6,477 nucleotides of DNA from HB2-32-21 sp040235495. Lineage in GTDB: Bacteria > Pseudomonadota > Gammaproteobacteria > Pseudomonadales > Porticoccaceae. Below the pieces are notes generated by a model, which was not told the DNA's origin, made no database searches, and worked only from the letters and a program-made list of their open reading frames with translations. The translations under genes and the position numbers were made by a program. The DNA is taken from positions 1 to 6,477 of the forward strand of contig JBECKV010000099.1 of the NCBI GenBank assembly GCA_040235495.1, given 5' to 3'. Numbering within the stretch: the first letter of the stretch is position 1; every line of letters begins with the position of its first letter. Below, in pieces: positions 6,451 through 6,477 of this stretch.

Positions 6451-6477
6451 GAGTTCCCCGCCTTCATGCCGTTGCCT

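Noticed and set aside
6466..6477. ATG at 6466 as the start of a plus-strand gene after tamB
   Set aside because: No ribosome binding site precedes it and only four codons are visible.

Overview
The window reads as a chromosomal segment from a GC-rich Gram-negative bacterium, most likely a gammaproteobacterium. It encodes the two-membrane translocation and assembly module TamA (outer-membrane Omp85 protein with POTRA domains) and TamB (inner-membrane-anchored periplasmic protein). The TamA C-terminus (ending GPDL) and the TamB C-terminal domain both resemble their enterobacterial counterparts. I cannot name the species.

Layout. Positions 1-19 hold the start codon and a strong Shine-Dalgarno sequence of a divergent minus-strand gene whose body lies outside the window. 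Positions 20-458 appear non-coding. They contain an AT-rich leader for the divergent gene, a very GC-rich stretch with overlapping inverted repeats, a nested inverted-repeat segment at 223-292, a consensus -35-like TTGACA, and a tandem 20-bp duplication just before the next gene. Position 459-1079 is a MarC-family six-helix membrane protein. A 97-bp gap follows, then tamA (start uncertain, 1177 or 1294, to 3009) and tamB (3006-6431), which overlap by four bases (GTGA). A hairpin over the tamB stop codon has a T-tract on the minus strand only, suggesting a convergent gene just beyond the right edge.

How the genes work together. TamA and TamB form one complex spanning the periplasm: TamB is anchored in the inner membrane and its C-terminal domain contacts TamA. 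The complex is linked to insertion of some outer-membrane proteins and, more recently, to phospholipid transport to the outer membrane. The MarC-family gene lies upstream in the same orientation and might be cotranscribed, but its function is unknown and the link is inference.

I see no CRISPR array, insertion sequence, tRNA, rRNA or convincing undescribed multi-gene system. The least explained DNA is the 455-bp intergenic region on the left.
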